Part shown: positions 1 through 9,769 of the stretch, piece after piece
How the letters are laid out: the number at the start of each line of letters is the position of its first letter
Position numbering within the stretch: the stretch's first letter is position 1
Origin: Candidatus Pandoraea novymonadis
GTDB lineage: Bacteria > Pseudomonadota > Gammaproteobacteria > Burkholderiales > Burkholderiaceae
Assembly (NCBI RefSeq): GCF_003004665.1
Contig: NZ_MUHY01000001.1
Span: 744,001-808,000, forward strand
Direction: 5' to 3'
DNA: 64,000 bases
The notes under the pieces: generated by a model
Database searches by the model: none
What the model saw: the letters and a program-made list of their open reading frames with translations, nothing else
What the model was told of the DNA's origin: nothing
Position numbers and translations under genes: made by a program

Positions 1-922
1 GCTCAAACGTGTCAGTTAAAGCACGATTGCGCAACTGCGCACCTGTCAAATTGCTTCTATTGTTTGGGTTATATGTCGGCAAATTAGTCAACGCCAACAC
101 TTCACCTGTATTCGCATCTAGAACAATGGCGCTACCTGCTTTGGCTCCAGTTCGCTCCAGTGCTGCCTTTAACTCGTTATATACAAGAAACTGAATCTTA
201 CTATCGATGGACAACACGACATCGTCCCCATCACGAGGTGACACAAGAACATCACTTCCCTCGACAATACGGCCAAGACGATCCTTAATAACACGACGGC
301 GCCCAGGCGTTGCCGCGAGCAACTTTTGCATCGAAAGTTCGACCCCTTCTTGGCCAATATCCTCGACATTCGTGAAACCTAAGATATGAGCTGCAATCTC
401 ACCTTCTGGATAAAAACGCTTATACTCATTCCGCTGATATAAACCAGGAATGCCAAGTTTAGCAATCTGCTTGGCCACATGAGGCAATACCTGACGTTTA
501 ATATAGACAAAGTTCTTTTTCTGATTAAACTTCCTCTTGAGCTCATTTTCACTCATGTCAAGCAACTTCGCCAATTCACCCAACTTAGAAGCAGACGAAT
601 CTCCGGCGCCATCTTCCGGAATAGCCCAAATGGCACGTACTGGCAAACTCGTCGCTAACACTTGTCCATTACGATCCAAAATCTTTCCACGCGTCGCTTC
701 CATTTCTACGGTACGTTCATAGCGCGATTCCCCCTGACGGTGATAAAAATCATTACCTGGTCCTTGAATCCAAAATGCACGTCCCGCGAGTACCAGAAAC
801 GCCGAAAAAACCAGAAATACAAGCAACTTGGAACGCCACATTGGCAAACGCATTGACAGCAAAGGACTCGCCGAGAATTGCACGTCCTTTGATTTCCTTT
901 GGACATCATGACGAAGATTCAC
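1..922 (-). CDS. ftsI: Penicillin-binding protein 3 (FtsI), N-terminal part, cut by window edge
   Basis: Septal peptidoglycan transpeptidase of the divisome. The frame is open for about 307 codons from a GTG at 922 to the window edge. The GTG overlaps the ftsL stop as GTGA, which decides the start. Seen: a short basic cytoplasmic tail, one membrane anchor at about residues 33-47, the motif RGKILDRNG near residue 85, then the PBP dimerisation region. The last visible residues read LRNRALTDTFE, which in the family directly precedes the PGSTxKP active-site serine motif, so the catalytic serine lies just outside the window. It is the fourth gene of the mraZ-rsmH-ftsL-ftsI operon. The reading frame shows no damage in the visible part. 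Confidence 0.93.
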   Translation of the reverse strand, partial: MNLRHDVQRKSKDVQFSASPLLSMRLPMWRSKLLVFLVFSAFLVLAGRAFWIQGPGNDFYHRQGESRYERTVEMEATRGKILDRNGQVLATSLPVRAIWAIPEDGAGDSSASKLGELAKLLDMSENELKRKFNQKKNFVYIKRQVLPHVAKQIAKLGIPGLYQRNEYKRFYPEGEIAAHILGFTNVEDIGQEGVELSMQKLLAATPGRRRVIKDRLGRIVEGSDVLVSPRDGDDVVLSIDSKIQFLVYNELKAALERTGAKAGSAIVLDANTGEVLALTNLPTYNPNNRSNLTGAQLRNRALTDTFE

Positions 923-1260
923 CGTGAACCCCCGCGCAATGAAACAGGTAAGACTGAAGCGCTTGGAATTGGCACCGCAATATTTATCGCTGCCCGTTGG
1001 GGCATCGATAAATATTGCGTGCATCCCGGTAATACAGATCGCATAGTCAAATCATTGCGGGCAACTGATTCTATACGCACACTCTTGCTCTGTACGCTTT
1101 GTTCATATTGCAAACGCTCCCACTCCTGCAATAGCTGACACTGAAGCTCCAACTCACGATTTAATTCGACAAATGTGCCGCGAGCACAATACTGTGCCTT
1201 GATCTGGGAGAGCGCACAACCAATCAAGAGAAACAACAATAGGATATTAAGCCGACTCAC
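919..1260 (-). CDS. ftsL: Cell division protein FtsL
   Basis: Small bitopic divisome protein that works with FtsB and FtsQ to activate FtsW/FtsI. The 113-residue product starts at a GTG (1260) that overlaps the rsmH stop as GTGA. It has one N-terminal hydrophobic segment at about residues 5-20, followed by a Glu/Leu/Gln-rich stretch (about 30-60) that looks like the usual coiled coil, and a variable tail. Identification rests on size, topology and position between rsmH and ftsI, as FtsL sequences diverge quickly. Its stop overlaps the ftsI start, so the pair is probably translationally coupled. Confidence 0.85.
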   Translation of the reverse strand: MSRLNILLLFLLIGCALSQIKAQYCARGTFVELNRELELQCQLLQEWERLQYEQSVQSKSVRIESVARNDLTMRSVLPGCTQYLSMPQRAAINIAVPIPSASVLPVSLRGGSR

Positions 1261-2210
1261 AATGCCACCCGCTCAACAATACGCATGATGGCCGAACGTG
1301 CACGAGAGTTCTCAGCGATTTCCTTGGCACAAGGTTTGACCTTCCCTACCAATTTGTAAGGTGGCGGGGCAAATTGATGAGCGCGCATCGGTATCCGACG
1401 ATCTATTGCCTCCACGCTCGTCAGTGTTCGCATAACTCGCTTGACGATGCGATCCTCTAGCGAATGAAAACTGATAACCACGAGTTTACCTTTTTTTTCT
1501 AAAAGATCTGCCGCCGCATCAAGGACTATTTGCAAATCCACAAGCTCTTGATTCACGTGAATCCGTAAGGCCTGAAAGGTACGTGTTACAGGGCTCTTAC
1601 CCCTTTCACGAGTTTTAACGACACCTGCAACGATCGAGGCAAGCTCTCCAGTAGTAACAAGTGGCCCAAGACGATCGCTATCCATCCTACGGGCAAGAAG
1701 CGCCTTTGCAATCTGAAAAGCAAACCTTTCTTCCCCATAGCACTTAATCACCTCCGTTATCTCTTGAACAGTCGCCCGAGCCAACCATTCAGCAGCAGAT
1801 TCCCCTCGTGTGGGATCCATACGCATGTCGAGAGGACCATTGAAACGAAAACTAAATCCACGAGTAGGATCATCCAACTGTGGTGACGAAACACCAAGAT
1901 CCAACAACACTCCAGCTACTCGGGTAACCCCATATCCAGCCAGCACATCACGCAAACGCGCAAAGCTTTCATGAGCAATCGAAAATCGAGGGTCTATGAT
2001 TTTTTTCGCCTCTTCGATCGCTTGAGGATCTTTATCTAATGCAATAAGTTTTCCTCTATCACCCAAACGTTCCAAAATCCTACGGCTATGCCCGCAACGG
2101 CCTAATGTACAATCAACATAAATGCCATCATCACGCCATAGCAAAGCATCCACGGCCTCTTCGAGCAGAACCGTGCGGTGTTGCATTTCCATTTCCGCCG
2201 CGTTTGCCAT
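1257..2210 (-). CDS. rsmH: 16S rRNA (cytosine1402-N4)-methyltransferase
   Basis: Methylates N4 of C1402 in the 16S rRNA P site using S-adenosylmethionine (formerly MraW). The 317-residue product has the typical start region [13 protein letters not shown], the SAM-binding segment with [10 protein letters not shown] (about residues 34-43), the [13 protein letters not shown] motif (about 101-113), and a C-terminal [13 protein letters not shown] block. Length is normal for the family. It lies 23 bp downstream of mraZ and overlaps ftsL by the GTGA junction, the standard dcw-cluster arrangement. In [10 protein letters not shown] the usual GxGGHS glycine is an Arg-Cys pair, a minor deviation. Confidence 0.95.
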   Translation of the reverse strand: MANAAEMEMQHRTVLLEEAVDALLWRDDGIYVDCTLGRCGHSRRILERLGDRGKLIALDKDPQAIEEAKKIIDPRFSIAHESFARLRDVLAGYGVTRVAGVLLDLGVSSPQLDDPTRGFSFRFNGPLDMRMDPTRGESAAEWLARATVQEITEVIKCYGEERFAFQIAKALLARRMDSDRLGPLVTTGELASIVAGVVKTRERGKSPVTRTFQALRIHVNQELVDLQIVLDAAADLLEKKGKLVVISFHSLEDRIVKRVMRTLTSVEAIDRRIPMRAHQFAPPPYKLVGKVKPCAKEIAENSRARSAIMRIVERVAL

Positions 2211-2233
2211 GCTTTATCAGACCATCCAAATCA

Positions 2234-2662
2234 TCAAAAAATGAACTGCTTCAATGTCTCGGGCATACCTTTTGCCATCGCGGCCTGCTCATTGAGCGCA
2301 TACATAGCGGCGTCCCAAAGCTCAAAATGGCTAGCCATGCCTAACAACATAAGTTCTTTGTCCAGTCCAGCCGAAGCACGCAACTCCGGCGGAACCAAAA
2401 CACGACCTCCAGAATCCATCTCAACATCAGCGGCGTTACCGAGAAAAATTCGACGCCACCACTGTGCCTCCATTGGCAACGCAATAATCTTGTTACGGAA
2501 GACTTCCCATTGGTCACGTGGAAATAAAAGCAGGCATCCCTCAGGATGTTTGGTGATAGTCACCTTGCCTTCAGTCTGACTCACCAACACATCACGATGC
2601 CGCGCCGGAATCGACATTCGCCCTTTTACATCCAGTGAAAGTGCTGAAGCTCCTTGAAACAC
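2234..2662 (-). CDS. mraZ: Transcriptional regulator MraZ
   Basis: DNA-binding repressor of the dcw operon with two AbrB-like (SpoVT-AbrB) half domains. I choose the GTG at 2662, giving 142 residues starting [20 protein letters not shown], because that is the usual length and start of the Burkholderia family. The longer frame to 2782 would add 40 unrelated residues and run through the promoter. A Shine-Dalgarno-like AGGGACGAGG precedes the GTG. Both DxxGRxxxP-type motifs are visible (DVKGRMSIP near residue 12 and DSGGRVLVP near residue 82). First gene of the mraZ-rsmH-ftsL-ftsI unit, probably autoregulated through the repeats at 2709-2743. Confidence 0.93.
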   Translation of the reverse strand: MFQGASALSLDVKGRMSIPARHRDVLVSQTEGKVTITKHPEGCLLLFPRDQWEVFRNKIIALPMEAQWWRRIFLGNAADVEMDSGGRVLVPPELRASAGLDKELMLLGMASHFELWDAAMYALNEQAAMAKGMPETLKQFIF

Positions 2663-2708
2663 CCTCGTCCCTGTAACTATTGAATTAAAAAATTCACGCC
2701 CCAAAAGG

Positions 2709-2743
2709 CACACAAAAATACACTTTCTCACACTATTCCCCAC
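2709..2743 (-). promoter_or_regulatory. Probable MraZ operator: four GTG-led repeats at 10-bp spacing
   Basis: On the minus strand GTGGG (2743), GTGTG (2733), GTGTA (2723) and GTGTG (2713) start exactly 10 bp apart, immediately downstream of the predicted -10. MraZ is known to bind TGGGN-type direct repeats with 10-bp periodicity upstream of mraZ. Here the spacing is intact, but only the first unit keeps the GGG core, so the operator looks degenerate. Confidence 0.6.
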
Positions 2744-2770
2744 TTTAGAGAAAGGCGTAGAGTCGGTCAA
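2742..2770 (-). promoter_or_regulatory. Predicted sigma70 promoter of the mraZ (dcw) operon
   Basis: Read on the minus strand, TTGACC (2770-2765) and TAAAGT (2747-2742) are separated by exactly 17 bp, about 80 bp upstream of the mraZ GTG. The -10 element overlaps the first MraZ-type repeat, as expected for a repressor-controlled promoter. No competing match of this quality was seen nearby. Confidence 0.65.
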
Positions 2771-2782
2771 GCTTTTTGACAT

Positions 2783-3121
2783 TTTTCATAAATGGATTTT
2801 AAGAAACAGGAAACGATACTCTTCCATAGAGTAAAAATTGGAAGAGTCCGTTAAAAAAAAGAAAAGATAACGAAGACAAATATTGAAAATTAGATCTCAA
2901 AAATCATACTCATCAGTATGACCTGACTAACCTTAAAGATTTAAAGAAAAGCATGCGTGCATGCATTATTATAAAAAAGGAGGATGCTATCCGAATGTCA
3001 CATCCGAGTGAGGATGCAATAGCATAAACAGAAGCAGTCAAAATACAAACCAACAGGATACGAAGCCTAAAAAGAAAGGAGTCTAATAACTACGAAATCG
3101 ATACTTGAATTTCTTTTATAG
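2783..3121. other. Spacer between coq7 and the mraZ promoter
   Basis: AT-rich, no credible open frame. It holds a GCATGC-GT-GCATGC repeat at 2951-2964 and a short GGATGC repeat (near 2992 and 3013) of unknown meaning. No RNA gene or mobile element was recognised. Confidence 0.5.
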
Positions 3122-3754
3122 TCATATGTAGTAAGCGATTGTCGTCATCATTTTTGCACAAACACTCATGGCTTTCCGGATGGGCCAAGATAACTCCACC
3201 CCTCCAGAATCAAGCGCGGCCTGAGCGTGGGCTGCCTCGTCAAGACGCATCTGATTAACGATCGCGCGTGACTCATAATCATGCAATGGCAAACTCTCAA
3301 GATGATTATTGAGGTGATTCTCCACCTGCCACTCGGTCTCCGCCATAAAACTCAGGCTGGTTTTATCGCCAATTTTTCCAACACAAAAACCTATTATGAA
3401 TGCCCCTGTATACCATAGCGGATTCAATAAGCTCGGGTGTGAACCTAAAGTCGACAGACGTTCAGCCGTCCAGGCGAGGTGATCTTCTTCCTCTAACTGC
3501 GCATGTGCAAACGCATCGCGCAACAAGATATCCTTAGTAGCAAGCTTTTGTGCTTGATAAAGAGCCTGAGCGCATACTTCGCCCACGTGATTCACCCGCA
3601 TCAGCCCAATCACATGACGCTTCTCTTGTAGCGAAAGCAGCATATCAGCGGGGTTAGTATCGAAAGTGGGTACCGGTCGCGTCGCACGCGTTATCCCTAA
3701 AATCGCCTGCAAACCACGGTCAAACTCGTTAATCAACCGATCGATCAACACCAT
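3122..3754 (-). CDS. coq7: Demethoxyubiquinone hydroxylase (Coq7)
   Basis: Di-iron monooxygenase that hydroxylates 2-octaprenyl-3-methyl-6-methoxy-benzoquinol in ubiquinone synthesis. From the ATG at 3754 the product is 210 residues, close to the family; the frame extends to 3781, but the nine extra residues are not family-like and AAGGA sits just upstream of 3754. Iron-ligand motifs of the ferritin-like fold are visible: NHVGEVCAQALY (about 69-80), EEEDHLAW (about 104-111), a Glu in FMAETEWQVENHL (about 154-166) and DEAAHAQ (about 190-196). It ends TIAYYI like relatives. Transcribed toward mraZ and divergently from the porin gene. Confidence 0.92.
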   Translation of the reverse strand: MVLIDRLINEFDRGLQAILGITRATRPVPTFDTNPADMLLSLQEKRHVIGLMRVNHVGEVCAQALYQAQKLATKDILLRDAFAHAQLEEEDHLAWTAERLSTLGSHPSLLNPLWYTGAFIIGFCVGKIGDKTSLSFMAETEWQVENHLNNHLESLPLHDYESRAIVNQMRLDEAAHAQAALDSGGVELSWPIRKAMSVCAKMMTTIAYYI

Positions 3755-3978
3755 TTGGATTCCTTCCATGATCTTGTCCATGTTTTTTAAAATTTCATTA
3801 CAACCACAACACTATCAAAGATCACATAAATAAAGGAAGTCAAAAACGTCTCCAAATCTTGGGAAACATCTACAGAAGCACAAGAAAAGTATAAAAATAC
3901 TCCAGATCAATATTAGCAGCAGTGTTGCGTAAACGAAACACTCTTGGCAGAAATATAAAAAATTAGCACACCTTAACT

Positions 3979-4006
3979 TTGCCCAGGATCATGAATTTGC
4001 TACAGT
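3979..4006 (+). promoter_or_regulatory. Possible porin promoter
   Basis: TTGCCC (3979-3984) and TACAGT (4001-4006) with a 16-bp spacer lie about 90 bp upstream of the porin ATG. A long untranslated leader is common for porins. The match is moderate, and the region upstream (3782-3978) otherwise holds nothing recognised. Confidence 0.35.
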
Positions 4007-4097
4007 TATGTCGAACTTCTCGCGAAGTTGATTAACAAGATCACGTTACGCCAGTGCCCTTGTTAAACAAACCTCACCAAATTCTGGAGATCACTCA

Positions 4098-5273
4098 ATG
4101 AAAAAGTCGCTTCTCGCTCTGGGCGTACTCGGCGCCTTCGCAGGTGCTGCTAATGCACAAAGTAGCGTGACGTTATATGGTATCGTTGACGCCGGCCTTA
4201 CATATGTCACCAACGACTCGGGTCACAGGAAGTTTTTACAAAGCGACGGCAACATGCAAGGTAGCCGTTGGGGTCTGAAAGGTACAGAAGATCTGGGTGG
4301 TGGTCTGAAAGCAATTTTCGTCTTGGAAAACGGTTTCTCTGTCAGTAACGGATCATCAGGCCAAGGTGGCCGCCAGTTCGGTCATGAAGCCTATGTTGGT
4401 CTATCTAGCAATACAGCTGGTACCATCACCATGGGCCGTCAGCAAGCTTCTGTTACTGACTTCGTTGGTCCGTTTGCCTCCGCTAATCAATGGGGCACGG
4501 GGTATAGCAGTCATGTCGACGAGAACGATATTTTAGGCGGTAGTTTACGTATAAATAACTCAGTCAAGTACACTACAGCTGACTACGCTGGCTTTAGCGC
4601 AAGTGCTATGTATGGCTTCAGCAACCAAACCGGTGACGATTTCGAGGGTGTACATCCACTTTCTGAAACCTTTGGTTTTAGGAATAACCGTGCATGGTCA
4701 GTAGGCTTAGGCTACACCAATGGACCGCTGTCATTGGGTGCTGGTTACATGTACATGAACAAACCAAATTCGGTTAGTAACTCCGGTCTCAATAAAACCG
4801 CTGGTGGAGCTATTTCTGGCGAAACAAGTCACCCACTAATACTCAGTAATCCTACTGACAAAGCAGAAACCTACGCACTGGGCGGTTCCTACGATTTCGG
4901 CCGTAGTGCAGTTGGTCTGATTTACAGCCGTAGCGCATATAATTATATGCCAGAAGCCGTTATGGCTTTTTCTAATTACGAAGACATTGAACTGAATGGT
5001 AAGTACATGCTTTCTCCGTCTTTGCAGCTGGGTGCTTCGTACACATACACATGGCACAAACTTAGTATGAAATCACATCCCAGAACCGAAAAATCACGTT
5101 ACCACCAGTTCAATCTGGGCCTGGATTATTTCCTCTCCAAGCGCACGGATATGTATTTAGTTGGTATGTATCAAAAATCTATTGGTGATTGTTTCGCTGA
5201 GGTCTACAACCTAGGCCCTGCAGATGTGAAAGACCAAATCGGCGTGACTGCTGGCATTCGTCACAAATTCTAA
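4098..5273 (+). CDS. Major outer-membrane porin, Burkholderia OpcP/Omp38-type (Gram-negative porin family)
   Basis: General diffusion porin, expected to form a trimeric 16-stranded barrel in the outer membrane. The 391-residue precursor has a clear signal peptide (MKKSLLALGVLGAFAGAANA, cleaved before QSSVTLYG). The mature start SSVTLYGIVDAGLTYV is a hallmark of Burkholderiales porins. Further family blocks are GSRWGLKGTEDLGGGLKAIF (about residues 55-74), MGRQQA near 113, and a barrel-closing C-terminal Phe (GIRHKF). GGAG lies ten bases ahead of the ATG. It is monocistronic, followed by a strong terminator. The gene keeps a comparatively GC-balanced, conserved composition, consistent with high expression. 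Confidence 0.93.
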   Translation: MKKSLLALGVLGAFAGAANAQSSVTLYGIVDAGLTYVTNDSGHRKFLQSDGNMQGSRWGLKGTEDLGGGLKAIFVLENGFSVSNGSSGQGGRQFGHEAYVGLSSNTAGTITMGRQQASVTDFVGPFASANQWGTGYSSHVDENDILGGSLRINNSVKYTTADYAGFSASAMYGFSNQTGDDFEGVHPLSETFGFRNNRAWSVGLGYTNGPLSLGAGYMYMNKPNSVSNSGLNKTAGGAISGETSHPLILSNPTDKAETYALGGSYDFGRSAVGLIYSRSAYNYMPEAVMAFSNYEDIELNGKYMLSPSLQLGASYTYTWHKLSMKSHPRTEKSRYHQFNLGLDYFLSKRTDMYLVGMYQKSIGDCFAEVYNLGPADVKDQIGVTAGIRHKF

Positions 5274-5315
5274 ACAGTAAATAGACGATAGTTTTTTCGT
5301 CACTTGGCTTAGTAA

Positions 5316-5340
5316 GGGGCACCTTTGGGTGCCCCTTTTA
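5316..5340 (+). terminator. Rho-independent terminator after the porin gene
   Basis: Perfect 8-bp stem GGGGCACC/GGTGCCCC with a TTTG loop, directly followed by TTTTA, about 40 bp past the porin stop. Confidence 0.85.
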
Positions 5341-6155
5341 TATTCATAAAAAATAAGGAGTATAACCATTTCATCAATTTAGAGAAAAATATCCCTATAA
5401 ATTTTAAATCATTGAAGCAGTTGGTTATTTTCTAGCAACTACTGCCTAATACTAAGTATCCGTCCATGAGATTCAAAGGATTTGTTTCAGGCCAGACAGA
5501 TTTCAATAAATAGAAATATGTGTTCTTTATTCGCTCGCCCAATGACGAAAGAGAAGAGTTCTAAAATCCACGGGGAGCGAAAAAGATAGATGCCACCATG
5601 ACAAACAGAGAGTGTTGCGACGTCAATTTGACGAAGTTTAGCGATAACAACTTTCCCCTTGATACAAATATATGAGTACGCAACTCCAAACGAGTTGGAT
5701 TATGTAGCAAAGGAATCGCTATGCTCTTGCTCATCTGCGAAGCCACTTCAGTAAGATTAGATACCCACTGATCTTCATGCCTGAATCTTTTTTAATATGT
5801 ACTAGCTAGACATGGCGATTCGCTAAAAAGCGCTCGACACTCACAATATTCCAAAACGAAAGCTATACAAGGCAATCAATTTTTGAATGCGAGAGACCTA
5901 CGATAGGTGGTAGATAAAAATTCTACATGCAATATTTTAGCCACTTTGATTTAATAAATTGTATAAGAACCACCTCGATTCAAAAACACTTCAACTTTTT
6001 TTATCAGATTAGGATTTTCTTTCCAGACGTGCTGAAAAAGCTATAAACCCTACTAAAATGGTACGCACAAAAGATCTGAAGGAGATGCTGACTATCATTA
6101 CCAAATCAAGAATTATGGAAAAATTAAAACAGTCACATGATTGATTCTTTATTTA
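5341..6155. other. Long AT-rich non-coding stretch between porin and gapA
   Basis: About 815 bp without a credible gene. The only notable frame, minus strand 5561-5746 (61 codons), has no recognisable motif and starts without a clear ribosome site. I see no tRNA, insertion sequence ends or convincing terminator for gapA. It is best read as eroded sequence of lost genes, but no identifiable remnant was found. Confidence 0.4.
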
Positions 6156-7166
6156 TTACTTAGCATTCATCAGAGCAACAGCGGTGTCAAGCATACGGTT
6201 TGAAAAACCCCACTCGTTGTCATACCACGAAGTCACCTTGACCAAACGACCTGACACTTTGGTTAAGGTGCTATCAAAGTTTGAAGAAGCAGGATTATGG
6301 TTGAAGTCAATAGATACTAGGGGTGCACTGTTATATGTAGCGACTGCCTTCAACGGACCTTCAGCTGCATCCTTCAAAATTGTATTAACTTCATCAACTG
6401 TTGTTTCGCGCGCAGCGATGAAAGACAGATCGACAACAGAAACGTTGATCGTTGGCACGCGAATGGCAAAACCATCCAGCTTGCCATTCAATTCTGGCAT
6501 TACCAAACCGACCGCCGATGCTGCACCGGTTTTCGTCGGAATCATGCTCATGGTCGCCGAACGTGCACGGCGTAGGTCTTCATGGTAAACGTCAGTTAGA
6601 ACTTGATCGTTAGTGTAAGCATGGACCGTAGTCATCAGCCCATTCTCAACACCAATTTTCTCATGCAATGGTTTCACCAACGGCGCCAAACAATTAGTCG
6701 TACACGATGCATTCGAAATTACCGTATGTGTGGATTTCAAAACATGCTCGTTAACACCAAACACAACTGTTGCGTCGACATCATTCCCACCTGGCGCGGA
6801 GATAATAATCTTTTTCGCACCACTCTTCAGATGAGCGCTGGATTTTTCCTTTGAGGTAAAAAAACCTGTACATTCGAGTACAATGTCTACTCCCAACTCA
6901 CCCCAAGGCAATTCGGCAGGGTTGCGTTTCGCCAACACGCGAATCTTGTCGCCATTGACAATCATAGAATCAACACCGATCGACACCGTGCCCGGAAATT
7001 TTCCGTGTGCTGTGTCATACTGCGTCAAATACGCATTAGTTTCTGCATTGCCGAGGTCGTTAATGGCGACGATTTCGATATCATGCTTTTTAGCACCTTC
7101 GTAGTGGGCACGTAAAACGTTGCGGCCAATGCGGCCATAGCCGTTGATAGCTACACGAATGGTCAT
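6156..7166 (-). CDS. gapA: Glyceraldehyde-3-phosphate dehydrogenase, type I
   Basis: Converts glyceraldehyde 3-phosphate to 1,3-bisphosphoglycerate with NAD+ in glycolysis and gluconeogenesis. The 336-residue protein shows the Rossmann start [16 protein letters not shown], the catalytic [12 protein letters not shown] block (Cys at about 155), the HAYTNDQ segment with the catalytic His (about 182), and the C-terminal [14 protein letters not shown] motif. The presence of Asp-34-type residues in AINDLG fits NAD rather than NADP use. It lies 27 bp downstream of tktA on the same strand, and the two are probably co-transcribed, as in Burkholderia. Confidence 0.97.
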   Translation of the reverse strand: MTIRVAINGYGRIGRNVLRAHYEGAKKHDIEIVAINDLGNAETNAYLTQYDTAHGKFPGTVSIGVDSMIVNGDKIRVLAKRNPAELPWGELGVDIVLECTGFFTSKEKSSAHLKSGAKKIIISAPGGNDVDATVVFGVNEHVLKSTHTVISNASCTTNCLAPLVKPLHEKIGVENGLMTTVHAYTNDQVLTDVYHEDLRRARSATMSMIPTKTGAASAVGLVMPELNGKLDGFAIRVPTINVSVVDLSFIAARETTVDEVNTILKDAAEGPLKAVATYNSAPLVSIDFNHNPASSNFDSTLTKVSGRLVKVTSWYDNEWGFSNRMLDTAVALMNAK

Positions 7167-7193
7167 AGAGGTTCTCCGTTAAATCAAATGGAA

Positions 7194-9224
7194 TCAGTCC
7201 AGTACGGACTTGACCGTTGCAACCACATGGGCAACAGTAAAACCAAAGTGCTTGAATAATATTTCAGCGGGAGCCGACTCACCAAAGGTATCAATACCCA
7301 CTACCCGACCTTCAAGGCCAACATATTTGCGCCAGAAATCAGTAACACCAGCCTCAACCGCCACACGTGGTAAACCATGCGGCAACACACTTTCACGATA
7401 CTCCTTATCCTGACGATCAAACACATTCGTCGATGGCATTGATACAACCCTTGCACCCACATTCTCAACCGCCAAGAGTTCAGCGGCTTTCAGTACCAAA
7501 TCGATTTCTGAGCCCGTGGCAATCAACACAACTTTGACATTGGCAGCATCATGTAAAACATATCCGCCCCGATGGATCGCTGCGATTTTTTTATCATCAC
7601 GCGGAACAAACGGCAAGTTCTGACGGGAAAAAATCAACGCACTTGGACCACGATCAACTGCTCTATTACGTTCAATAGCGTGAACCCACGCTACCGCAGA
7701 TTCCACAGTGTCACAAGGCCGCCAAACATCCATTTGCGGAATCAAACGCAAGCTAGATACATGCTCAATTGATTGGTGGGTCGGGCCATCTTCACCTAGA
7801 CCGATCGAATCGTGGGTGAATAAAAAAATTGAGCGAGTTTTCATCAGTGCAGCCATACGTAACGCATTACGGCTATAATCAGAGAAAGTCAAAAATGTAC
7901 CGCCGAACGGAATGTAACCACCATGCAGTGCGATACCATTCATAATAGCGCTCATACCAAACTCGCGCACACCATAATTAATGTAATTACCGAACTTGAC
8001 ACCTTTCTCATGCGCTACTCGAACTGCTTTGCTAGCTTTCCAATTTGTCAGGTTTGAACCTGTCAAATCAGCCGAACCACCAAGAAATTCAGGCAATACA
8101 GCAGCAAGTCCTTCAATCGCGAACTGAGAAGCTTTTCGCGTTGCGACAGTCTCTCCTTTTTCATCGATACGAGCAATCAGTTTATCTGTTTTCGACTTCC
8201 AATCAGCTGGTAATTCACCCTTTATACGACGGAGGAATTCAGAGGCCTGCGTCGGATACTGCTTAGTGTAACCGTTAAATTTATCGTTCCAAGCCGCTTC
8301 TGCCTTAGCGCCGGCAACCTTCGCATCCCAAGCAGCATAGACATGGGCTGGCACTTCGAAAGGTATGTGTGACCAGCCTAGAGCAGCACGCGTCGCGTCG
8401 ACCTCATCGGGACCGAGTGGCGAACCATGGACATCGTGCCCCCCTTGCTTGTTCGGAGCACCCTTTCCGATAAGAGTCTTACAGCAAATCAACGTCGGGC
8501 GATCGCTATTACGAGCTTTCGCAATAGCTGCATCGACCGCATCGATATTATGGCCATCGATGTTGCGAATCACATTCCAGCCATAGGCTTCGAAACGCTT
8601 CGGGGTATCATCAGCGAACCAGTACTCCACGTCACCATCGATCGAAATACCGTTATCGTCGTAAATAGCAATCAATTTATTCAAACGCAACGTACCCGCC
8701 AGTGAACAAGCCTCGTGTGAAACACCTTCCATTAGGCAACCATCCCCAAGGAAAACATACGTATAGTGATCGACAATAGATAAATCTGGCCGGTTAAACT
8801 CTTGGGCCAGCAATGCTTCGGCTAATGCAAATCCAACAGCATTGGCCATACCTTGCCCAAGTGGACCAGTGGTCGTTTCTATCCCAGGCGTAACACCCAC
8901 TTCCGGATGACCAGGTGTCTTGCTATGAAGCTGACGAAAATTTTTCAAATCTGAGATAGATAGATCATAACCGCTGAGATGTAATAAGGAATAAATCAGC
9001 ATTGATCCATGCCCATTCGACAATACGAAGCGGTCTCTGTCGGCCCAATGGGGATTAACCGGATTATGTTTAAGATGGCGCCCCCATAACGCTACCGCGA
9101 TATCAGCCATGCCCATCGGGGCCCCAGGATGACCGGAATTGGACTGTTGAACGGCGTCCATGGAAAGGACACGAATGGCATTAGCCATCAGCGTAGCAGA
9201 AACGGAAGAATAAAAATTCGTCAT
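7194..9224 (-). CDS. tktA: Transketolase
   Basis: Thiamine-diphosphate enzyme of the pentose phosphate pathway, transferring two-carbon ketol units between sugar phosphates. From the ATG at 9224 the product is 676 residues (a TTG at 9233 would add three). Seen: [10 protein letters not shown] near residue 30, the ThDP/metal motif beginning [13 protein letters not shown] (about 160), the pyrimidine-binding domain with [15 protein letters not shown] (about 415-430), and [16 protein letters not shown] (about 470-485). The domain order PP, PYR, C-terminal is complete. No good Shine-Dalgarno is visible before the ATG. It is upstream of gapA in a two-gene sugar-phosphate unit. Confidence 0.96.
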   Translation of the reverse strand: MTNFYSSVSATLMANAIRVLSMDAVQQSNSGHPGAPMGMADIAVALWGRHLKHNPVNPHWADRDRFVLSNGHGSMLIYSLLHLSGYDLSISDLKNFRQLHSKTPGHPEVGVTPGIETTTGPLGQGMANAVGFALAEALLAQEFNRPDLSIVDHYTYVFLGDGCLMEGVSHEACSLAGTLRLNKLIAIYDDNGISIDGDVEYWFADDTPKRFEAYGWNVIRNIDGHNIDAVDAAIAKARNSDRPTLICCKTLIGKGAPNKQGGHDVHGSPLGPDEVDATRAALGWSHIPFEVPAHVYAAWDAKVAGAKAEAAWNDKFNGYTKQYPTQASEFLRRIKGELPADWKSKTDKLIARIDEKGETVATRKASQFAIEGLAAVLPEFLGGSADLTGSNLTNWKASKAVRVAHEKGVKFGNYINYGVREFGMSAIMNGIALHGGYIPFGGTFLTFSDYSRNALRMAALMKTRSIFLFTHDSIGLGEDGPTHQSIEHVSSLRLIPQMDVWRPCDTVESAVAWVHAIERNRAVDRGPSALIFSRQNLPFVPRDDKKIAAIHRGGYVLHDAANVKVVLIATGSEIDLVLKAAELLAVENVGARVVSMPSTNVFDRQDKEYRESVLPHGLPRVAVEAGVTDFWRKYVGLEGRVVGIDTFGESAPAEILFKHFGFTVAHVVATVKSVLD

Positions 9225-9233
9225 AGTGACCAA

Positions 9234-9769
9234 TCGGAGGAGCGTGATTTACCCGCGGAAACTCTAAGTTGCGTATAAATAAGAAATCAAAAAACTGAGA
9301 AACCCCTTCAGTTTACCAGATACACGCATTACTGCGTGAGGAGTCTATTGACTAATTTCGACAGTTGGTCGTGATCTCACAAATAAATGAGTCATAAACA
9401 AAGAGAACGTTGTACATAAATTCATATAAAATCTACGCTTGATAGCTCAAGTTGAGCATATTGTGTATGCTTCTACTTTTCCAGAACCGGTTCGGGTACA
9501 CATTTAAAAATTAAAAAAGAAGGGTAGTCATCTTGATCTGATCCAAAATTTTTTTGACACACTGAAAATGCAGATTTTTTGCTTCTATTTATGTTTAATT
9601 TTTTGGAACCAACCCTGTCAATTTAAAACCTTAAACTAGCTACAGATGCAATTTTTTGAAAAAAATCGCGCATTTAGCGCGAAAAAATACGAATTTTAGT
9701 ACTAAAAAAATTTTCAGGAAATCTGCTGTTATTTTCCGATATGTCTCATATTACGGTTGACGTCAGTCT
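9234..9769. other. Spacer between divergent tktA and rsmE
   Basis: About 536 bp, very AT-rich. It contains a small perfect inverted repeat TCGCGC-ATTTA-GCGCGA (9666-9682) flanked by A/T runs that could act as a terminator in either direction, although no gene ends into it now. This fits a leftover of a lost gene. No reading frame was recognised. Confidence 0.4.
9666..9682. terminator. Orphan bidirectional terminator-like hairpin
   Basis: Perfect 6-bp stem with a 5-base loop, preceded by T/A-rich sequence and followed by A6 on the plus strand, i.e. a T-run on the minus strand. Neither neighbouring gene points into it. Confidence 0.35.

Noticed and set aside
2663-2782. N-terminal extension of MraZ to 182 residues
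   Set aside because: The extra 40 codons run through the -10, operator repeats and ribosome site and are not conserved; the GTG at 2662 gives the family length.
5561-5746. 61-codon minus-strand frame between porin and gapA
   Set aside because: No recognisable motif, no ribosome site, AT-rich region; looks like chance.
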